Assembly (NCBI GenBank): GCA_029204225.1
Contig: CM055110.1
Coordinates: 37,898,195-37,962,194 of the forward strand
DNA length: 64,000 nucleotides
Reading direction: 5' to 3'
Source of the DNA: Diphasiastrum complanatum
Lineage: Eukaryota; Streptophyta; Lycopodiopsida; Lycopodiales; Lycopodiaceae
In this document: positions 1-14,190 of the stretch, piece after piece
Layout of the letters: every line of letters starts with the position of its first letter
Position numbering within the stretch: the first letter of the stretch is position 1
Made by a program: the position numbers and the translations under genes
The notes under the pieces: model-generated
What the model was told of the DNA's origin: nothing
The model's database searches: none
The model's input: only the letters and a program-made list of their open reading frames with translations

Positions 1-3
1 TTT

Positions 4-535
4 ATGGAGCTTTCTTATCTTTTCACAGATCTACAGCCCACTGAGCTTATTTCTCGTTACATTGATGGGCTTTGTGGTGCTTTATGTTATGATGTTTCTT
101 CCTTCCGTCCTCCCACACTTGTTGAGGTGATGTCTCTTGCCAGTACTTTACAGCATAAGTACTCTGACACTCTTCCTTCTCGCTTCTCCCGACCCCATCC
201 TTCTGCTTCATCTTTTCCCGCTGCGTCCACCCCTGCACCTGCCCCTTCTGTTCCAGCTCTCTCCATTGTCCCTTCGTCTCCTCGTCCTCCGACTCTCGAC
301 CTGCTTTTGTCCGACGTTACACGTCTGCAGAGTTCGCTGACCTTCAGCAGCAGCGTCTTTGCTTTCGTTGTAAGAGTCCTGACCATTTTGCCCGTGATTG
401 TCGTCAGCCTCTCCCTACTACTACTGTTGTTTTTTACCATGAGGGCACTACTCCAGATGATTCCGATATCTACATTCATATTTCTGATGAGCCTGACCTA
501 TCCTTTGAGCCTTCCACTAATTTACTTCCTGCTAC
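4..535 (+). pseudogene. gypsy gag remnant with CCHC zinc knuckle
   Basis: The first 60 codons read like a plant gypsy gag C-terminal region (a leucine-rich segment followed by a Ser/Pro-rich linker). The nucleocapsid knuckle is in another frame: at 360-401 it reads CFRCKSPDHFARDC, matching CX2CX4HX4C. A frameshift therefore separates the gag body from the knuckle. After the knuckle an acidic linker (DDSDIYIHISDEPDLS) leads towards the protease. Gag packages element RNA in the cytoplasm. The start lies beyond the left edge. Confidence 0.7.
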
Positions 536-2401
536 TTGCCATGCTCAGCTTGCCTATGCTACTTGGATAGGCGTCTTGGTCCTCGCTCCATTCGGATACG
601 TGTACGTATTACAGATCGTGAGTATATTGCTTTAGTTGATACTGGCAGCACTTATTCTTTTATTAGCAGTTATATCACTCGTCGGATACGTGCTTCACCT
701 GTTCCTGCTTCACAGCCTCTCACAGTTGAGGTTGCCAGTTCCCATTCTTTTCCTAGTTCTCAGATGTTTCAGCGTTTACCATACCGCATTGGCGATTTTT
801 CTGGACAGGCAGATCTGTACATTATTCCTATGGAGCGTTATGATCTTATCCTTGGTGCTGATTGGTTTGCATCTCTTAGAGCCGTTACACTGGACTTGAC
901 ACAGCAAACATTGACATTTGTACTTGATGCAGTTACACACTCACTTGTTGGCATTGATTCTCAGGGAGACTTCCAGTTGGTTACCGGGAAGCAGTTTATG
1001 TGTAGCCTGCCAAAGGCTAACGATGCAGCTCTTCTTTCCATTCAGAGTACATCAGTTGTTGCTTCACTTTCACCATCCGTGGGTCCTCTTCTTGCGACTG
1101 ATTCCTTTTTACCTCTTGATATCTGGCATTCCTGGTTATTATGTATTGCTTGGATTTCATTTGGACCTATTGCTTACACTATTGCTTGGCATTCCTGGTT
1201 ATTACATAAAGCTTGGTTTTCATTTGGACCTGTTGATTGGTGCTGGTTTTTCCATATTACTGATAGCCTATGGTGCGGATATCTCTATGATTATGCATGT
1301 GGCTCTCTATCTGTTCCTTGGATTGTTGCTCATTGTCAGGCTTGGCATATCCTGTTGGCTTGGGTTATTGCCTCCGTTCCAGCTACTGTTTGTCTGGGTG
1401 ATCTTCAGGTTCCCTGTCATTTCAGGTTGCTCCATATCGCTTGGTCTCCGATGCTGAGTTGCCACTTTGTTCTGGTGTTCCGAGACCATCAGGGTACCTT
1501 GAGAGAATTCCTTCTCCTCTCTTGGATAGTTTTTGGGGATGTTGCCGCCATATACTTCAGTGTTGCTCATATGTGCTTTGATACTCATTCCCAGCTACAC
1601 GTGGATATTGCTCCGATGCTTGCTACTGATGTTGCGGATCCCGTTCCTCGTTCCAGTGCATTTCTTCTATTCCTCACTTGTGCGCCTGGTGTGTACTTTG
1701 GGATTACACTTGCGGCCAGTTCCGATGGGTCATCCGATTCTCCATCCGTTTTTGGTGTATCCTATGATGGATTGTTCTACCTTCTCGGGCTTTTTGAATA
1801 CCTTGGTGCTCGAGAGCTTATTACCCGGGCCAGTTCTCATTTACAACATGTTCAGCAGCGTTATCAGACCTCAGTTGATCACCACCGCCGCCATGTTGAG
1901 TTTCAGCTTGGAGATATGGTTTATCTACGCCTACGGTTTGCACGTCATCATTTTGTCCAGGGCCATGCTTCTACTAAGAAACTTGCACCATGTTATTATG
2001 TGCCTTATCGCATTTTGGAGGTTCTTAGTCCAGTTACATGTCGCTTACAGCTTCCTGCTTCCACACGCGCCTGTGATGTATTCCATGTCAGTTTATTACA
2101 TGCTGCTATTGAGGATGACGCTCCTTGTGATGCTGAGTTTCCTACTGCTCCAGAGTTATTTCCATTTTTACCTGCTGCTATATTACAGGTTCGTCTATAC
2201 CATTGTCGACGCTGCCGGCAGATTCAGTTTTTGGTCCAGTGGGATGGTCGTCCTATTGAGGAGGCCACATGGGAGCTTATTGATGTCTCTTATCATACAC
2301 CATCACTTGCGGATCAGGCTCGTGCTCTTGCTGCACTTGTTGATTCCTCTACATCAGATGTTGCTCTAGCTGTTGATGCACCAGGGCTTGCTGCTACTTG
2401 A
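536..2401 (+). CDS. Ty3/gypsy protease-filler-chromodomain ORF (deletion derivative)
   Basis: A 621-residue open frame without a clear ATG at its beginning. Residues about 20-130 form a retropepsin-like protease with catalytic DTGS (codons at 638-649) and the downstream ILGADWF motif. Residues about 420-600 are the gypsy integrase C-terminal domain followed by a chromodomain (QFLVQWDGRPIEEATWE), which in this class reads chromatin for target choice. Between them are about 230-290 residues rich in W, F, L and H (for example IAWHSWLL repeated at about 1180-1210) with no RT, RNase H or integrase catalytic motifs. A full pol would be about 1,200-1,500 residues. The frame staying open across the join is odd and suggests a recent origin or chance. 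It is certainly a retroelement; function of the fused product is doubtful. Confidence 0.75.
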   Translation: MPCSACLCYLDRRLGPRSIRIRVRITDREYIALVDTGSTYSFISSYITRRIRASPVPASQPLTVEVASSHSFPSSQMFQRLPYRIGDFSGQADLYIIPMERYDLILGADWFASLRAVTLDLTQQTLTFVLDAVTHSLVGIDSQGDFQLVTGKQFMCSLPKANDAALLSIQSTSVVASLSPSVGPLLATDSFLPLDIWHSWLLCIAWISFGPIAYTIAWHSWLLHKAWFSFGPVDWCWFFHITDSLWCGYLYDYACGSLSVPWIVAHCQAWHILLAWVIASVPATVCLGDLQVPCHFRLLHIAWSPMLSCHFVLVFRDHQGTLREFLLLSWIVFGDVAAIYFSVAHMCFDTHSQLHVDIAPMLATDVADPVPRSSAFLLFLTCAPGVYFGITLAASSDGSSDSPSVFGVSYDGLFYLLGLFEYLGARELITRASSHLQHVQQRYQTSVDHHRRHVEFQLGDMVYLRLRFARHHFVQGHASTKKLAPCYYVPYRILEVLSPVTCRLQLPASTRACDVFHVSLLHAAIEDDAPCDAEFPTAPELFPFLPAAILQVRLYHCRRCRQIQFLVQWDGRPIEEATWELIDVSYHTPSLADQARALAALVDSSTSDVALAVDAPGLAAT

Positions 2402-2409
2402 TCCAGTTT

Positions 2410-2815
2410 CTTTTCGGCAGTTGGGTCTTTTTCTTTTGTGTCAGGGAGAGTTATGAACTCAGCTCATTACATTCGCCGCGTCCATTTACATTTATTCATT
2501 ATTAGGCCATTTGGACATATTACTGGAGAGTGGGGGCCTTCTTGGAGGGCGCACTATTTTCCCTCCCAGTTGGGCCCTAGCCACCGGAAGCTTCCTTTTA
2601 GGGCTTCCTCTTGGCTATAAGTAAGGAAACTGTGTCATTTGTTATTCAGCTGATGATATTGATCTCTCTCTTTAGTCTCCTTAATCTCTCTCTTTCCTGC
2701 TTTCTAGGGTTAAGTCTTGCTTATGTGCTGCTTTCATAGCTTAAGTCTTCCTTATGTGATGCTTTCATAGCTTAGCTTTAGATCAGTTGTGGCTTTATTC
2801 ATAACTCTATCACTA
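2410..2815 (+). repeat. probable 3' LTR of the gypsy element, with 31-bp tandem duplication
   Basis: Non-coding DNA directly follows the chromodomain stop. A purine-rich stretch (CAGGGAGAG, near 2441) could be the polypurine tract. A TATA-like box (TATAA at 2616-2620) and a CT-rich leader follow. Two adjacent 31-bp units beginning TTAAGTCTT occupy 2710-2740 and 2741-2771 and differ at two positions. The matching 5' LTR is outside the window, so the boundaries are estimates. Confidence 0.45.
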
Positions 2816-5703
2816 TGCCATGCATTTGTATTTGGGAGCTAGAAATTTTCCCCAGAAAAAAGAAATGGTTTTTCGAGCAAAACCTGAATAATTACGGTAA
2901 AATCTTGTAAATGAGTGTGTAAGATAGATAAATTCAATAACTGCACTTCATTATACTGTTGCGGTCACATGACACCAATAATCAACAGCTCATAGTGATC
3001 TTTCGCCTCTTAGATATTTACATTTGCAGGTACATTGAATCCTAGAAACTTTAATTTCCGAGTCTATGACAACTAAAAAGGCAAAGTTATGCATGACATG
3101 CACAACAATCGCTTGAACTGTTTCCACCTCTCCCACACAAACTATCCATCTGCCTGATGCTCCATAAAGGCTCCACCCACCACTCTGCATGACCTGTTAA
3201 CGCTCCACCTTTAGCCTCACTCCCTTCCAGAACAGCCACATCCTAGTAACTGGCCAGCTGGTCTCCTCACTGCCTCCCCCAAGTCTTGACTCACTTCCTA
3301 TGTTTCCCTCTGGACATATTAAGGTCCTTCCTTTCTGGTCTGCTCTCCCATACCAGGTTCTTGACAACCTGCCAAACTGAACCTTTTATGACTGCACGTG
3401 TTTTGGACCTCACTAATTTTCAAGCTCAACCTGGTGAGCAATAAAGGCATACTTATGATTATTTTACACAAAATCATGTGTCAGTAGATAAAGTGACATG
3501 ATTTTTACATCCTAATTTTCAGCAGAAAGGTTAGAAACAGGTCTTCGGTCTTTAATTTTCAATGCACTAATGTGATTAATGGCCCATGATGGGTTAGAAT
3601 CATTCTGTCCTAAACTGGGATAATAGGTTGTGACAGCCAAACTAATTCATACTCTTTGAAGAAATATATGTATCTACTATAAATATGTGGATGTTAAGTA
3701 GAGACCAACTTGCACTGGAACGACATTCCACTGCCAGATCATTCCAGAGCGCGGAACATCCTTATAAAAAAATTAGATTAATTTAAATAAATTTTAAAAA
3801 ACCTAAATTTTTCTATCTACAGTCTGTGGAACCTGATTAGAAGACATGCAAACTAGGGGCAATAGAAAGTGTAGAATGCTAGAGTCGGATGTATAGGCAG
3901 CTTAGAATTGTCAGCCTCAAATGTGGCCAGAGGAAAATTGGTTTAAGATTCCTATCATGTTAGGGTCCACTGCCACTGTATCTTAGAGTATCTAGTGCCA
4001 TGTTGGATGTACAAGCCATAGTTGCTTCAGCTCCGGAACTCTGGGGATCTAAGCTGCCAACTGCATGACATTTATCAAGAATGCATCCCGTACTCTAGAG
4101 AGATGATTTCAAAATCTAGAAATTTCAATTGTACGCAGTGCATCAACGTCAGGTTAGTGACTCCTTGTCATGCCTTCTCAGTGATATCAAAGCCAAAGCT
4201 TGCATGTTGAAAATCCAGAGTGTTGAGGAAGGAGTGCTACAAAGAGAGGAAATCAAACCTCATGAGGATTAAGTTTTTCACTTTGGATTAAGCTGGTTCA
4301 GTAACTGCTTGCATAATATGCAACAAGGTACGACTTGATAGAAGAATTTTCAACAACACTTAAAGATCTGTCAGAACATCTTTCAGGTGAATAGCTACTG
4401 GTCCCATACCAAAGAGTGTACATGTTATTCAATGTTATTCAATGCTACAATCGATCTAAAAATGTAGCAAAGCAAACTTGGTTCCGATGCAACTACATGT
4501 ATAATTTAGTATTCCTAACATCTAATACCTATCACTGTTTTTTTAACACTCTAGGGCTTTTTCCCCTAAGAAACCTAAAGAAATTTCAAAAAAAATCCCA
4601 GAAAACATATATTTTGATCCGGAGCAACTGTAGTCCGAAACGGGATGCATTTATGAGTAGAGGATGGTACTCAAAATTTAAAAAAACCTGCAATTTTTTA
4701 CTTGATGTAATTCACCCCCAAAGACTTAGACCATTAACTATATCATCCATAGCAAGAACAACTATATGCTGTGGAATCCCTACTTTCATCATGAGCAACA
4801 AACACGAGATGCATATTGCATGCAAGCATGTTAGTTTTTGTAGACTTGTAGAAAGATCACTGTACTATATTCTATTGCTACTCCAAAGGCAAAGGCAGAT
4901 TCTCCGACAAAAAGTAATTGTTAGGCCTTTGAATTTAACATCTCTTTGTGAGATTGAAATGTATCCAAATTCACAAATTCACATGGAGAGGTGAATATGT
5001 TGTTGGCTGATGTTCAAAACAATATGTATACAAACAAAAAGGGGCAGAAATCCTTATGACCCATTAGCATGAAAGCTAGAGTTCCAAGAAAAGGGAAACA
5101 TGTTGCAATCATAGACTAGTGGTCGAAATGTGTCAGGAAGACTGCCTTGGACAGTAGCAACATAAAGAACCAAGTAGACCTTCGATGATGGAATGAAAAA
5201 GTCGCAATGAAAAAGCATAGTGGAGACCTTACTCATCAAACCACCCTCGAGTACAAGTCAGGGAATTGCATTAACTTGGCATTTCCAAAAAAAAAAGGTT
5301 GCATATTTGACCCAAACATTCGTCATTTCATATCCTACCTTGCATTTGAAACACAACCAGGAAAACGGGATAATGTCACATCACTTGCACTTGCACCCCA
5401 ACAACAACAGAAACCATGAAAAAGAATCAAGCAACAACTAGCTTCTACCAGGATCCAGGATGATTTGCACAACATAAAGGTCAAGTCATTGCTCAAATAA
5501 TAAATAAACTCCAGAGAAGAGTTAGACATTTGCATACCCATAACATTATGACTTAAGATGGTTCAATAATTGCTCCACTCCAGAAGAGAAAGTATGATGC
5601 CATGTAACAGTGTTAAGGTTCTTAAACTTTGATGTGGAAGAACTCAAGCTGTGCCAAATGAAGAAAAGCATATGATACTCGTTGACAACAAAAGCAATAA
5701 TGG
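2816..5703. other. no gene seen; possibly long intron or 3' flank of the kinase gene
   Basis: About 2.9 kb without a convincing coding frame on either strand. Open frames here are short and lack recognisable motifs. Because the kinase gene to the right stops abruptly after its catalytic domain, this interval may be a long intron or the gene's broken 3' side. I looked for the usual next exon of the family (a segment like LPKYPPSKE) on the minus strand and did not find it. Confidence 0.4.
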
Positions 5704-8700
5704 TTAAGGGAGTACTTCGCTCTTCAGTGCAGCTGACGCAGTTCCACGATCACCCGGTTCTATTGCAAGAAGAGTGTCCAGAAGAGCCAGAGCTGAGGCA
5801 GGGAAATCCTTAAATGTCTCAAGAATGCCACGCTTGTAGGGCTGTTGGGGCTTGAAGATTGTTGCATGAGGCAGCTTAGATTTCTTCCAATATTCCTCAG
5901 ATGGAGAACCACATAGCTTGAATATCTTATGCAATTGCTCCACCTGCCAGAAAGACCATAATCAACTTTAAGAAGTTTCTTTAAATTCTGAAGGTGAGCA
6001 TGGCATAGAAGAGCAAAGCCAGCAAAAACATAGAGTGACTAAATGCTATGATATACGACATCCGAAACAACAAGTGCTGGCTAGGCACAAGGCCAGAGAG
6101 AGAGAGAGAGAGAGAGAGCGAGGGGACATAGACTGAATAAATTTCCCACACTTTAAATGATGAAATGTTCCTATTGTATGCACTTTTCCAACTTCAGAGA
6201 TTGCAAGACAAGAAAAATAACAGGAAGCTATGAAGCTGACTAAACAAATTCTAACTTAATCATCAAAATCCAGATTCAACTTCTGTTGAGCCCATCACTT
6301 CTGCACAGATTCAAGAGCCACCGTGCTGGACCACAATGACAAATGAGCATGAGCAACTTGCAGGTGCAGTGATTGAAAATTGTAATGGTGGGTAGGCGAT
6401 AATGATGGATGATAGTGCTACTCATAACTTTACTGATTGAATGATTGAAATTCTTGAGAGAACCTCCCATCGATGAGATCATATGGAGGAAGAAAGTGAA
6501 TAGAAAGTTAGCATAGTACTTAAGCAATTCAACCAAGTAGTTCACCTTGAGCATTCCCAATCTTCTAGTAACGTAGAAAGACGGTTTGCTATTGTGCGTA
6601 GTCTAGATGGTATTGAACACGATGGTTTCATTCACTTTCTCTCTTTGGTTTGTATCCAATGCCCTGTGCTGATGAGTTGCTTGATTGGCTCAAAGAGTCT
6701 ACTGAGATAGATTTAATAGAATCCCAACTGCAACTATTATGAATTTCAGGAACACTGCTCAAGGCCTTATCTAGGCAAGTTTGTGGTCATCTTTTTAGAT
6801 GTATTCTCATCCATATATAAAGAAATAACACTTAGAGCATTTGAGATGCTTCAATTCGTTAAGAGAGGATCGCTTGTATGCATAGAAATCAAGAAAGGTT
6901 CATAAGTTCAAAAAAATGTTTAATTAACTTGATTTTCATGAAATAAACACTTCTCAAGGTGAAGGGAGTGTTACAGCACTTGTAATTAAGGGCCAGTATT
7001 TTACCAATGATTGGATAGGAACATAGAAGCAAATGACGGTATGTCTAGTACTAATACCGGGTATGTCCTCAAAGAAGGCCAAGGTGGGTATAGACAGTAG
7101 TTTGAGAGCAGTGGCAAGGGGGAGTTGTCATTTGTTCATATGCAAGTAGCATAAAAGCATGCTCCGTTCAGGGGGTACACATGTACATATAGGACCTCCT
7201 ATCAATTGCATAATATCATTGGAGTGAAGCATACAAGTACATGGCTGGGTGCTGATTGAGCACTTTAGTCCTATTAGTGTTCGAGAGTCTCTACAATAAG
7301 CTTTTACTACCTGCAAAAAGAGGTAATTTTAGTGTTCGAGAGTCTCTACAATTAGCTTTTACTACCTGCAAAAAGAGGTGATTTTAGAAGAAACACAAAT
7401 CTTCTATATTGTAAACAACAACTCAAACAGGAGAGAAAAAGACATGAGTGATGTCCCTTTTGGTTATGCATGCTGCAAAAGTGCCTCACCTCAAGGTGAT
7501 ACATTTTTTATCTTGTGCCAGTAAACTGTTAAATATTACACGAGATAATAGGTCCTCCTTATAGAGCAAAATGTTGCATACTTGAAAACACTGCCACCAG
7601 CACATTGATACATGTTCCAGGTGAGGTTTAAGAAGCTGTAAACAGAACTCAGTAACAAGTACATACTAAAAAAACCATATCAAGTGCAAGAACACAAACA
7701 CCAAGTATAAGAAAGGAATAATCCACAAGGGCAAGCAAAACCAAGAGGAGATAGAAGTGTCATGAAGCTCACGACACATACCTCTGTCCTCCCCGGCATG
7801 ATAGGCTTGCCAGCAAGCAATTCTGCCAAGATACAGCCAGTGCTCCAAAGATCAACACCTACAGCATAGTCTGTGGCGCCTAACAGAAGCTCAGGAGGGC
7901 GATACCACAAGGTCACCACTCTACTAGTAAGGGCCTGTTTCTGGTCTGGGTGGAAAAAGGTTGCCAACCCAAAATCAGCTATTTTCAGGTTTCCCGAATT
8001 GTCCAGTAAGAGGTTTGAACCTTTAATGTCACGATGTAGCACTCCTCGAGTATGACAATGATCTAACCCTCGAAGAAGTTGCTGTAAATAGCATTTTACC
8101 TGTGACATACAACAGCTACGAGATGTAAAAAGATATGCGTCACATGCATAATACACCATTAGATATGCATTTGATATAAACTGTAGGTGTTTTGCCAGTA
8201 AATCACCTGCGCTTCTGTGAACATTATCCCTGGACAGGCAGCAAGTCCCGCAAGGTCATGCTCCATGTACTCAAAGACCAGATACAAACTGCAGGACATT
8301 CTGGAGGTTACTAGTCCATCTAACTTTACGACATTAGGATGGTCCAGGCGTCTTAACACTTGAATTTCTCGTGCCATAAAACGAACACTCTCAGGTTCTA
8401 GATTGTCAAACCGAACTTTCTTCAAGGCGACAATTCTACCAGAATCAAGATCCCGGGCTTTATATACGTTGCTGTAGGTTCCTTGACCAATCTGCAACAT
8501 AATCAACTCTTACTTATAATCGACTCTCTCTCGCGCTCTCTCTCTCTCGCTCTCTCTCATTTTACGGTTTTATGTTTTCCGTACCGTTGCACACCAGCTG
8601 GTTTAGCTTATTGCAGTTTTGGTTTCGGAGACGTTAGTACACCCCCATGACATGCAGATACATGTTTGTAATGTATTTTTCTCAGCCTTATGTACCTTAG

Positions 8701-9279
8701 GGTACCTTAGAAAACAATAATACAGTCTTTTTCTTCTCTCATTTTATACACAGCAACTACAGAATCTCACACTTCCCATCTCCCAGTATAAAATGATATA
8801 TGAGCCAGCTCAGTCACGCAATGGTGGAGAAAAACAAGTACGGCAAATCTTCAGTAACCCATGACACTGGATACCTTGTCAAGCTTTTCGAATGAATCAG
8901 CACGCCGAGGAATCCAACCTTTGATCACCTCACCAGCAACAGCAGACAACCATGCAGGCCAACCTGCTGCCACTTGCTCCCCTTCAACATGTCGAGGTAT
9001 ATTGCTCAGCTTAGGGTTAGCCTCTGTCCTGGCATGCTGCCTCTCCCTCCTCTTTTCTACAACTTCGTCACGTAATGCTAGGGCTCCAATGCTCCCATTT
9101 TGCTTATTCCTGACTCTGGGTTGATCTGTCTCCTTGTCAAGGGAAACAATCAGAGCTTCGGTCGTCTCGACTCTTGCAGATCCACTCACTCGTCTCACAT
9201 GTGGGCGAACGAGAACTTTCTCTTTAGGGCTTTCAGAGTCCTCTTCAGCCAAACCTTGTTTTGAACAAGGACACCCCAT
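5704..9279 (-). CDS. CDK-like Ser/Thr kinase (At1g54610/IBS1-type), 3' end missing or off-window
   Basis: Four exons splice in phase with GT/AG borders: 9279-8875, 8491-8207, 8099-7782 and 5943-5704. The protein starts MGCPCSK, a likely N-myristoylation plus palmitoylation signal; the ATG at 9279 was chosen for this although an open frame continues upstream. Residues 1-135 are a plant-type basic linker ending in SFEKLDK. The kinase domain has the glycine loop GQGTYS (137-142), Lys159 in VALKK, a PESVRFMAREI helix in the cyclin-binding position, HRDIKGSN (Asp254), DFG (Asp272) and RPPELLLGAT. Plants use this family in membrane-associated phosphorylation; the substrate is unknown. Exon 4 ends KSEVLP-stop, 415 residues in all, whereas relatives continue about 150-300 residues further. 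GTACTC directly after KSE could be a donor site, so more exons may lie beyond the left edge. Intron 3 is 1.84 kb; intron 1 holds a CT-rich tract. Confidence 0.85.
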
Positions 9280-10400
9280 GTCCCTCTTTGCGCGAGTGTG
9301 TGCGGCTTTAAAAAACAACTAACCAGACAGTGCAGGCTGACTACCCTTCACGTAGGCCGAGAAGCAAGATCTTGATCCAATTAGGACAGAGGCAAAGTGT
9401 TTAATTCACTTATCATCTGGATTATGTTGCAAATGAACATAGCATCATGCAAACTCTAGCACCCTCGACTGCAAATAGCTGCTACTATTCAAGCTTCTCA
9501 TTGCAAAGCTTAAGTACAACACAAATCAACGGCATTCGTCTGTCATTTTACTAAAAGACAACTCTTTCCAGGCAAACTGGCTTCGCACATTGCGAAGTTG
9601 TCTATCAAGCACAGCAGTTCGCCATTAGTCCTGTCTTAGGCAAGAAACCCCCCAATGGCAAAACCCAAACTAGGCCCTTAAACATTTCATCGGAAAGACC
9701 TAGAAAAGAGCAAGACGACTGAAGCTGTACGCTACCTTCATCTAACCGGCGATCAATGATGTTCCCATTTCAATCTCAATCTCAAAACAAAACTCTCGCA
9801 TCCCCTGTGAATCTTGACTCAACTTTGGTGACAATCAGGCTCTCAGGAAACGGAATAGCCAGGCGAATGGGAAGAAAGACACCATACCTAAATCTAACAA
9901 TCCTCGAAACATCATGTAACCAAAATGTACCCAAAAACCCAAGCTAGAATCATCTGTTTCAGGCTTTCTAAGTCCAGAAACATAAATCTCAAAGAAAATG
10001 CAGCCATTCTTGGATCCTTGAGTTCTACTGATGCCAACTGCAACAACAATACAATGCTTGAAGCTCTGAGCTGCTGCTACTGGCTTCTGATCTATGTCTA
10101 GGAGGAGCCGAGGCTGCTCGTCATCAACAACAGAAGATGGTCGTCGTCGTCGTCGTCCTTTGCCTCCCTCCTCGGCGCGTCGCCATCGCGCAGCGAATGC
10201 GTTGGCTGCGTCTCCCCTCCCTCTCTCTCCCCTCTCGGCCACAGAGAAAACAGATATATCCATCACCGTCTGGATCTCTGCCACGTGTACGATGGCCACC
10301 TGGACTCTATTTAACGGTTGATCTCTGAAACGTGGCAAAATCGCAACGTTTATGACATGATCCAACGGTAGCTGACATTCAATCATAACGTGCCATTAAG
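9280..10400 (-). promoter_or_regulatory. upstream region of the kinase gene (probable 5' UTR and promoter)
   Basis: No coding frame is convincing here. The block at about 10090-10330 is clearly GC-richer than its surroundings and contains a CGT trinucleotide run near 10141-10157 and pyrimidine-rich tracts, as often seen in plant 5' UTRs or promoters. It lies directly upstream of the kinase start on the same strand. No transcription start can be named from sequence alone. A 183-residue open frame on the minus strand is Arg/Ala-rich only where the base composition forces it. Confidence 0.4.
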
Positions 10401-10438
10401 ATGAGAGAGAGAAAGATGGGTAGTACTAAGACACCACA

Positions 10439-10465
10439 CCCCCCCCCTCCCCCGCCCCCCCCCCC
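10439..10465. repeat. poly-C tract, nearly pure
   Basis: A C-run interrupted only by single T and G bases. The opposite strand is G-rich and could form a quadruplex. It sits just beyond the GC-rich block upstream of the kinase. Confidence 0.8.
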
Positions 10466-12472
<2,007 letters not shown>

Positions 12473-12879
12473 TCCAATCTCAATAAAATTAAGTGGATAA
12501 GATTGTTATCTCATTGACTTGTTAGAATAGCCTTGGGCCCAAATTCTAACTAGGTTAACTCATGGCTCATGATGAAATTGGTTATTCCCTATAGAGAAAG
12601 GCATATAGTTTCAATTTTTCTAATGGTCGATCTAGTTAAGTTGAGGTTGTTACAAAGCCATCAACTTGAACAAGAATGATATCATCATACCTCTTCAAAT
12701 ATGTGACCTTCCAAATTAGCTCTCTTGAGGAAAGCATCATATGAAGCTTTGAGTAATGCTTGTGGGTTTTTTATTTGTGAGTAAGTCAATCTTCTTGGTA
12801 AATGAGAGATTCACTGTTGTTCATCTTCTTGGTGTTATCCAAAATTGGCATTTTTCAATCTAAAGGATTTTTGTAAAGA

Positions 12880-14190
12880 CTTGTACGTTGTCTACTTTGC
12901 ATTCATGATCTTCAAAATAATTTATGACATTCTCTTTTAGACTTTTGTTATATAGAACAAGATTCTTCGTTTATCATAAACTAAAAGCTGCAAAAGCGAT
13001 GGAAAAAAAATAGATAGATTGCTTCAAGAGAAGTTAATTCCTCTGGGTGGTTGTACAAAAAGACAAGTAGGTATGAAAACTTATAATGAGTTCATTAAGA
13101 TTTGACCACTATGCACATGTAATATTTTCTAAATTTTGAATCTAATTTTAATTACTACCTCTAATCTTGTTTATTTGGTCATTGGAATGGACTACAATAG
13201 AGACTTGAAATCACACATTTGTAAAGGATGTGTGATTAGTGATCAACATTATGATCCTTTTAGTTGGAATCCAACATTGTTCATTATTGGAGGTGATCCA
13301 TACTAAGAATTCCGGATCTTTGCAAAACTAGTCACTTTGGCACTCAAGGTATTCATTATGCTCATTCGTGACTACAAGAATAAGATGTTTCTCTTTCCTC
13401 TAATACTCAAAGAAGTATAGGTTTGACAACAAAGTTGTTGGTGAATTTGTTACTAGATAAGATTCGGTTTTAAAGATCAAGAGATTATACTAATGGAATG
13501 AAGTAGATAGAAATAAAGTTCAAGAATTTCTACAAAGAGAAATGAAATCACCAAGAGTGCACTATGTCTCACATTTCACAACAAAATGGACTGAAAATTG
13601 CTGGATATCGGGACAAGGTATTGCGAAATGGGAAGCTAATCAAAGAATATTCCTCAAGGGAGTGAATTCTTTCATGGAAGCTATTCTCTACCATTATGAC
13701 AAAGGTTTACGAAAAAAATGCCAACACTTGTCCTACACTTCACGTTACTAGAGTCTCGATGAGATGTACTACGTCAAAGACAGACTAAAAGCTACCAAGA
13801 TAAATAACATTATTATAACCATTCTCAATATGGTTAGGTGTATGTTCTATGACAAGAATTTTTCCAAGTGGATTGAAATTGTGAGCATCATAGTATCCAT
13901 ACTAGATAGAGTGCATCAAAGGTGAGTAAACCTTGAGATAGTGTGGACTAAAAGTAAGCCCACTGTGAACAAAAAACAAGAGCATTTATATGAAAATCTT
14001 AATTGCATGTTGCTAAAGAAAGTAGGAAAAAATTGGATCCCTAGGGATTTGTTTGCATATTTATAATCTACCTTGTAAATGCTTATGGTTCTATACTAAG
14101 TGGCCCTTCTAATATACAGATCATGTTATCCAAGGATGTCACATTTGATGAGAATGAATCAAAGGATGGTTAAGAGAAAGAAGTCAAACA
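12880..14190 (+). pseudogene. Ty1/copia relic (pre-integrase, integrase, start of RT linker)
   Basis: Translating across frames recovers a decayed copia order. CKGCVISDQH (near 13230) corresponds to the CX2C arm of the HHCC finger. SHISQQNG (near 13570) corresponds to the conserved TPQQNG. ILNMVRCMFYDKN (near 13825) and WTKSKP (near 13950) match the copia ARSML and W-x-x-KP segments. SKDVTFDENES (near 14130) is the strand before the RT domain. Many stops and frameshifts interrupt it, so it is inactive. Confidence 0.7.

Larger units (their letters stand above)
1..2815 (+). mobile_element. Ty3/gypsy retrotransposon derivative, 3' part with probable LTR
   Basis: The stretch carries, in element order, a gag remnant with a CCHC zinc knuckle (360-401), a retropepsin-like protease (from about 590), a region where reverse transcriptase, RNase H and the integrase core should be but are not, an integrase C-terminus with chromodomain (about 1800-2300), and an LTR-like non-coding tail. 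The chromodomain places it among Ty3/gypsy chromoviruses. The 5' part lies outside the window. The missing enzymes mean this copy could move only with help from another element. Confidence 0.8.

Noticed and set aside
4416-4994. 192-residue plus-strand frame
   Set aside because: It has no ATG at the start worth trusting, no recognisable motif, and lies in AT-rich DNA where long frames can occur by chance.
9835-10386. 183-residue minus-strand frame upstream of the kinase
   Set aside because: Its Arg/Ala-rich part is the translation of the CGT run and GC-rich block, it has no motif, and its position fits a 5' UTR or promoter.
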